From assembly GCA_009919985.1 (NCBI GenBank), contig RGAX01000104.1, positions 1-9,210 on the forward strand: a stretch of DNA of 9,210 nt, given 5' to 3'. Under the pieces are notes generated by a model. The model saw nothing but the letters and a program-made list of their open reading frames with translations. It was not told the origin of the DNA and searched no databases. This document shows positions 5,774 to 9,210 of this stretch, piece after piece; position 1 is the first letter of the stretch, and every line of letters starts with the position of its first letter. Position numbers and translations under genes: made by a program. Origin of the DNA: Opitutaceae bacterium (lineage in GTDB: Bacteria > Verrucomicrobiota > Verrucomicrobiia > Opitutales > Opitutaceae).

Positions 5774-7036
5774 ATGATGACGCCCGAATCACTTTTTCAT
5801 AATTTGCTCGGATTAGGCACGCAGTGGCGCGTAATGCGCTGCGAGTTCGTGAAAGAAGAGAGTTTAGTGAGGCTGTGGATTGAGGAGACTCCATTACTCT
5901 GGAACGGGGAGAGCATCGGGGCGAAAGAAGCGGTCGCGGCGTATGATCACACCGAAGAGTTGGTGTGGCGGCACCTTAATGTGTTTGAGCACCGCTGTGA
6001 GATCCGGTGCCGGCTGCCGCGCGGGCGTAAAACCACAACCGGACAAGTTTATCGGGTGCTGCCACCGTGGGAAGGGTTGAGCAAGCACTTCACCCAAGCC
6101 TTTGAAGCGATGGCCTTATTACTGATGCGGCAGATGCCGGTGGCGGCAGTGGCCCGCCACGTCGGCGAAACCGATACTCGACTCTGGCGGATGCTTAAGG
6201 CGCAGGTGGCCGCAGCTTACCCGAAGGTGGACTGGAGTGGGGTCGTTTGTGTCGGGTGCGACGAGTTAAACGTGCGCAAAGGCCATAATTACGTGAGCGT
6301 CTTTTGCGACCTGATCGGCAAACGGGTGCTCTTCGCGACGGAAGGCAAAGATAAGCGGGTCTGGGAGAGTTTTGTGAGTGAACTGGATCGCCATAACGGC
6401 CACCCCCGGGCGATCACGGAAGTGTCCATCGACATGAGCCCGGCCTACATTGCCGGAGTGAAAGAAAACCTCGGGGACCAAGCGGTGGTCGTTTTCGACA
6501 AGTTTCATGTCATCGCTCACGTTAACAAAGCGCTCGACGAAACCCGCCGAGCCGAACAGCGACTGGCACTTCAAGCGGATGCCGAGTGCTTAAGAGGTAA
6601 CCGCTGGGTGCTACTAAAGAATCCGGCCAATCATACGCCCAAGCAGGCACTGCAGTATCAAGGCTTACTCAAACGCAACCTGGCCACCGTCAAGGCGCAT
6701 CAGATGCGCCTAGCCCTGCAAGAAATTTATCAGATCGCTGACGCTAAAATTGCCCGCCGTAAATTACTCGCCTGGTGCCGCTGGGTCGACTGGATCGCGG
6801 CCAAGCACCTACGACCGCTCTTCGCCGACATGCGTAAGTGCGCCGCCATGATCACCCGCCACCTACAAGGCATCTTGGGGCATTGGGTTCACGGCACCAC
6901 CAACGCTTTTATGGAAGGTCTCAATAGCGTCTTCTCCGCCGTGAAACGTAAGGCCCGCGGTTTCCGTTCTACCGAGAATCTCATCACCATGCTTTACTTC
7001 ACCGCCGGTAAACTCGATCTGCCCGTTACCCACTGA
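5774..7036 (+). CDS. ISL3-family DDE transposase
   Basis: 420-aa transposase with the ISL3 (transposase_12) sequence pattern. The N-terminal DNA-binding part includes LVWRHLNVFEHRCEIRCRLPRG (63-84) and an HTH-like segment around 110-140. The catalytic domain follows: Asp163 in CDELNVRKGHNYVSV, Asp220 in VSIDMSPAYI, the VVVFDKFHVIAHVNKA signature (238-253), RWVLLKNPANH, and Glu381 in TTNAFMEGLNSVFSAVKRKARGF. The DDE triad is therefore complete. Family members often have a CPxC zinc knuckle before WRHL; here that stretch reads LLWNGESIGA without cysteines, which some subgroups share. ATG 5774 gives the usual MMTPESLFHNLLGL start and is preceded by AGGG. The stop codon (7034-7036) lies inside the right inverted repeat, a compact arrangement. 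Length is normal and no frameshift is seen. Confidence 0.95.
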   Translation: MMTPESLFHNLLGLGTQWRVMRCEFVKEESLVRLWIEETPLLWNGESIGAKEAVAAYDHTEELVWRHLNVFEHRCEIRCRLPRGRKTTTGQVYRVLPPWEGLSKHFTQAFEAMALLLMRQMPVAAVARHVGETDTRLWRMLKAQVAAAYPKVDWSGVVCVGCDELNVRKGHNYVSVFCDLIGKRVLFATEGKDKRVWESFVSELDRHNGHPRAITEVSIDMSPAYIAGVKENLGDQAVVVFDKFHVIAHVNKALDETRRAEQRLALQADAECLRGNRWVLLKNPANHTPKQALQYQGLLKRNLATVKAHQMRLALQEIYQIADAKIARRKLLAWCRWVDWIAAKHLRPLFADMRKCAAMITRHLQGILGHWVHGTTNAFMEGLNSVFSAVKRKARGFRSTENLITMLYFTAGKLDLPVTH

Positions 7037-7051
7037 AAGTAGCGAAGAACC
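7030..7051 (-). repeat. ISL3 right terminal inverted repeat
   Basis: Perfect 22-base inverted copy of 5684-5705. It contains the last codons and stop of the transposase gene. Confidence 0.95.
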
Positions 7052-7059
7052 TATTTATT
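7052..7059. repeat. ISL3 target-site duplication, right copy
   Basis: TATTTATT, identical to 5676-5683. Together they show that the DNA on each side was continuous before insertion, so 7060 onward is the original upstream region of fic. Confidence 0.93.
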
Positions 7060-7285
7060 TTTAAATAAATATTGATTGATAACGACTTATGACTTATAGA
7101 TCGAAGAAAATAGACTAAAATTGCCGACTTATATGCCGATCTATTTTTTAGCGAGAAATAAACCCGTTCTAACGCGAGCCTCATCTTAGCCGCGCTCCCT
7201 CGCCTTGTAAGGCGTAGCTAATTCAAGAACCGCTTTATTGAACTTAACGCGGTGCCCGGTCGCATTACATGCATGCGCAGACTTT
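7060..7285. other. AT-rich intergenic region, displaced fic upstream DNA
   Basis: No gene is seen here. The first 100 bases are very AT-rich, unlike the rest of the window, with a tandem GACTTAT repeat at 7084-7097 and a third GACTTAT at 7126. The TGCCGA pair at 7122-7139 falls here. A short palindrome, CGCCTTGTAAGGCG, lies at 7201-7214 without a T-run, so I do not call it a terminator. The fic promoter was probably in the AT-rich part, but no -35/-10 pair is convincing. Confidence 0.6.
7122..7139. promoter_or_regulatory. Second pair of TGCCGA direct repeats, 12-bp period
   Basis: TGCCGA at 7122-7127 and again at 7134-7139, same orientation and same 12-bp step as the pair at 5658-5675 by the fic start. 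Before the ISL3 insertion the two pairs would have been about 80 bp apart. This fits a two-site operator around the fic promoter, but it is inferred from pattern only. Confidence 0.42.
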
Positions 7286-8023
7286 TCAAATTGTCGGCGG
7301 CTTCACTTTCACGACGCACGTGTCAGCCAGCAGATCGTGAAGACAACGGCGGTCGGCGCGGAAGATGAAACTGTAGTTCACGATCGTGAACACGTTTCCG
7401 ATAGTCGGTAGCATTCCAATGATTCCGGGCACCAAAGCGCGCAGGAGCCAAGCTCGTGCGAAGCCAGGATTAGAACCATCGCTCGCGCGCACGATCCGTA
7501 TGCCAAGAAAGCGTTTGCCGAGGGTTTGTCCGCGCGTGGAGATGAGGTAAATTTGGATAAGTTGCAGCGCAAACGTGGCGAGGCCCAGGACCGCGAGACC
7601 GATCAACAGGCGTCCGGGCTCGATCTCGGAAAAATCCGGTTCTTGTCCGCGTATCATGGCGACTACGGCCTCGAGAAACGCCCCGCCGAGGATTAGTCCG
7701 CCGGGTATCGCGACCACGGCGCCAATCACGGTATCAACTAATACCGCTGTCAGTCGTGTCAGTCGGTCGGCTTGCTCGGGCTCGCGGTGCTCCGAAGGGA
7801 CCGGAGCCGAGGCCTCAGTCGTGGTGCTGTCCAACGCGGGTGGAAGCATGGCCTGGGGCTCGCCGTTGAACTCCGGGATGTCGCCGAGCCGGCGCCATTC
7901 GGTCTCGCCCGGTAATTTTGCCCGCGTATCGAGGTTGGCGCGACCAGCGTTCATCCACGCGCGTACCTGCGAAAGCGAAGCCGGGCCATATTCATTACCG
8001 TCAGCGCCAAGAATGGTAAACAT
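7286..8023 (-). CDS. GYF_2 (DUF4339) - RDD family membrane protein
   Basis: 245-aa inner-membrane protein. Residues 1-52 form a GYF_2/DUF4339 domain (FTILGADGNEYGPASLSQVRAWMNAG, then LPGETEWRRLGDIPEF), a fold thought to bind proline-rich peptides. A Pro/Ser/Thr/Glu-rich linker (53-85) follows. Residues 86-240 are an RDD domain with ADRLTRLTAVLVD, TRGQTLGKRFLGIRIV (163-178) and a closing DRRCLHDLLADTCVVK (224-239). Predicted membrane spans lie near 93-122, 138-162 and 193-222. ATG 8023 was chosen because the GYF_2 domain starts there. The open frame extends to 8215, but that stretch is basic, low in homology features, and overlaps the divergent phosphorylase gene. Biochemical role is unknown; RDD proteins have been linked to transport or ion homeostasis in some bacteria. 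The 103 bp to the next gene is a shared divergent promoter region. Confidence 0.88.
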   Translation of the reverse strand: MFTILGADGNEYGPASLSQVRAWMNAGRANLDTRAKLPGETEWRRLGDIPEFNGEPQAMLPPALDSTTTEASAPVPSEHREPEQADRLTRLTAVLVDTVIGAVVAIPGGLILGGAFLEAVVAMIRGQEPDFSEIEPGRLLIGLAVLGLATFALQLIQIYLISTRGQTLGKRFLGIRIVRASDGSNPGFARAWLLRALVPGIIGMLPTIGNVFTIVNYSFIFRADRRCLHDLLADTCVVKVKPPTI

Positions 8024-8126
8024 CGCCTCATTCAACACTCTGCTCCGAACGTGCCAAGAAAAAGCCCGGTTACCTCCGCGTGGCCGCGCGGTTGCCTTTG
8101 GCGCGCGGGGTGTTTGGGCTGAACCT

Positions 8127-9210
8127 ATGCTCTTCCCCCAACATATCATCGCCAAAAAACGCGACGGCCTGGCGCTGACTCGCGAAGAGCTCGCGGCGTT
8201 TGTGCGGGGCGCCACCGATGGCTCTTGGGCGGATTACCAACTCTCGGCGCTACTCATGGCGATTTACCTGCGCGGCATGACGCCCGCGGAAACCGCACTC
8301 TACACCGAAGCGATGATGCACTCCGGCGTCGTCGCCGATCTCTCGAGTGTAAAATTGCCCAAAGCGGATAAACACTCGACAGGTGGTGTGGGCGATAAAG
8401 TATCGCTGCACCTCGCGCCGATGGTTGCGGCCAGCGGCGTCGCTGTACCGATGATTTCAGGCCGCGGCCTGGGGCATACCGGCGGTACACTCGATAAACT
8501 CGAATCGATTCCAGGGTTCCGAGTGAATCTTACGATGGCGGAATACCGCGCCGAGTTGGAAACCATCGGACTCTCGCTCATCGGCCAGACGGCGGAATTG
8601 GCGCCATCCGATAAAAAACTTTATGCGCTGCGCGACGTGACGGCGACCGTCGAGTGCATCCCGCTAATCTGCGGTAGTATTCTCGCCAAAAAACTCGCCG
8701 AGGGCATCGATGTGCTTGTGCTCGATGTGAAATTTGGCCGCGGTGCGTTCATGAAGGAAAAGTCGCAGGCGCGCGAACTTGCGCTGGCGCTCGTCTCGGT
8801 GGCGACCGCCATGGGTAAACCCACGCGCGCGCTTCTCACCGCAATGGACCAACCGCTCGGTCGCGCGGTCGGCAACGCGCTCGAAGTCGCCGAATCCATC
8901 GAGTGCCTTAAAGGCCGCGGCCCGGCTGATACGATGGAAGTCACCTACGCGCTCGCCGAGCAAATGTTGGTGTTGGCGGGTGTGGCGCGGACGGCGACCG
9001 AGGCTCGAGGGGCGTTGGCGCAAAGTATTTCATCGGGCGCGGCCCTCGAGAAATTCCGTGCGATGATCAACGCGCAGGGTGGCGACTCTCGGGTGATCGA
9101 TGAACCCGTGCGCTTGCCGCAGGCTAAATTTAAAGTCGCGCTTACGGCAACCCGCGCGGGATTCGTGCAAGAGGTCGACGCGATGGGCGTGGCGCTCGCC
9201 GCCTTGCGTT
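8127..9210 (+). CDS. deoA: Thymidine / pyrimidine-nucleoside phosphorylase, 3'-truncated by window edge
   Basis: Cytosolic salvage enzyme that splits thymidine or other pyrimidine nucleosides with phosphate to give the base and (deoxy)ribose 1-phosphate. The frame starts at ATG 8127 (MLFPQHIIAKKRDGLALT) and is open to the window end, giving 361 of about 430-440 residues. Family marks are the phosphate-binding DKHSTGGVGDKVSL, the signature SGRGLGHTGGTLDKLESIPGF, the LAPSDKKLYALRDVTATV segment with substrate-binding residues, ILAKKLAEG and LDVKFGRGAFM. Several stretches (YQLSALLMAIYLRGM, MDQPLGRAVGNALEV, LKGRGPAD) resemble Bacillus-type Pdp more than E. coli DeoA, so uridine may also be accepted and pdp could be the better symbol. 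It diverges from the RDD gene. No convincing promoter or Shine-Dalgarno could be picked out in the 103 bp between them. Confidence 0.93.
   Translation, partial: MLFPQHIIAKKRDGLALTREELAAFVRGATDGSWADYQLSALLMAIYLRGMTPAETALYTEAMMHSGVVADLSSVKLPKADKHSTGGVGDKVSLHLAPMVAASGVAVPMISGRGLGHTGGTLDKLESIPGFRVNLTMAEYRAELETIGLSLIGQTAELAPSDKKLYALRDVTATVECIPLICGSILAKKLAEGIDVLVLDVKFGRGAFMKEKSQARELALALVSVATAMGKPTRALLTAMDQPLGRAVGNALEVAESIECLKGRGPADTMEVTYALAEQMLVLAGVARTATEARGALAQSISSGAALEKFRAMINAQGGDSRVIDEPVRLPQAKFKVALTATRAGFVQEVDAMGVALAALR

Larger units (their letters stand above)
5684..7051 (+). mobile_element. Complete ISL3-family insertion sequence
   Basis: 1368-bp element bounded by perfect 22-bp terminal inverted repeats that begin GGTTCTTCGCTACTTTCAG (5684-5705 and 7030-7051), with 8-bp TATTTATT duplications outside. 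It holds a single transposase gene. All structural parts are present and the repeats carry no mismatches, so the insertion is likely recent and the element may be active. It sits in the 5' region of fic, pointing away from it, and separates fic from the AT-rich upstream DNA at 7052-7140. Confidence 0.95.

Noticed and set aside
7201..7214. Palindrome CGCCTTGTAAGGCG as a terminator or operator
   Set aside because: It has no T-run, only a tiny loop and no second copy. It may be chance in a GC-rich genome.
8024..8215. Longer start for the RDD protein
   Set aside because: The extension overlaps the divergent phosphorylase gene and lacks domain similarity. The GYF_2 domain begins at the ATG at 8023.
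1..9210. CRISPR array, tRNA or rRNA genes
   Set aside because: No regularly spaced long repeats, no cloverleaf-like sequence and no rRNA-like stretch were found on either strand.

Overview
The window looks like a high-GC bacterial chromosome, most plausibly a verrucomicrobial (Opitutaceae-like) genome. That placement is inferred from style only: GC-rich wobble positions, a Tat-exported sugar isomerase/epimerase-like protein, a GYF_2-RDD membrane protein, and few clear Shine-Dalgarno sites. No rRNA or other phylogenetic marker is present.

Layout. Positions 1-2633 (+) hold three closely spaced same-strand genes: the 3' part of adenine phosphoribosyltransferase (apt), a D-2-hydroxyacid dehydrogenase, and a Tat-signal TIM-barrel sugar isomerase/epimerase-like protein. 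Positions 2724-5654 (-) hold one fic gene that an IS200/IS605-type element (3705-5444) has cut in two. The element carries divergent tnpA (HUH transposase) and tnpB (RuvC nuclease), an imperfect left-end hairpin, and a right end packed with four hairpins that look like a TnpB omega RNA. Removing 3705-5444 rejoins fic exactly in frame to 396 codons. Positions 5684-7051 hold a complete ISL3-family element with perfect 22-bp terminal inverted repeats and an 8-bp target duplication, lying 29 bp upstream of the fic start. Positions 7052-7285 are AT-rich intergenic DNA. Positions 7286-8023 (-) encode a GYF_2-RDD membrane protein. From 8127 (+) a pyrimidine/thymidine phosphorylase gene runs off the window.

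How the parts relate. apt and the phosphorylase are nucleotide/nucleoside salvage housekeeping genes that flank an accessory patch. In that patch a Fic AMPylase-like gene was hit twice, once in its promoter region by ISL3 and once just after its autoinhibitory S-x-x-x-E-G helix by the IS605-type element. The IS605-type insertion has two notable consequences. The natural omega RNA guide is fic sequence, so the TnpB complex would target the uninterrupted fic allele. The element's right end also supplies an in-frame ATG 9 nt after the tnpB stop codon, so a Fic core without its inhibitory helix could be made from tnpB transcripts. Pairs of TGCCGA-type repeats with 12-bp period lie on both sides of the ISL3 element and may be an operator of the original fic promoter.
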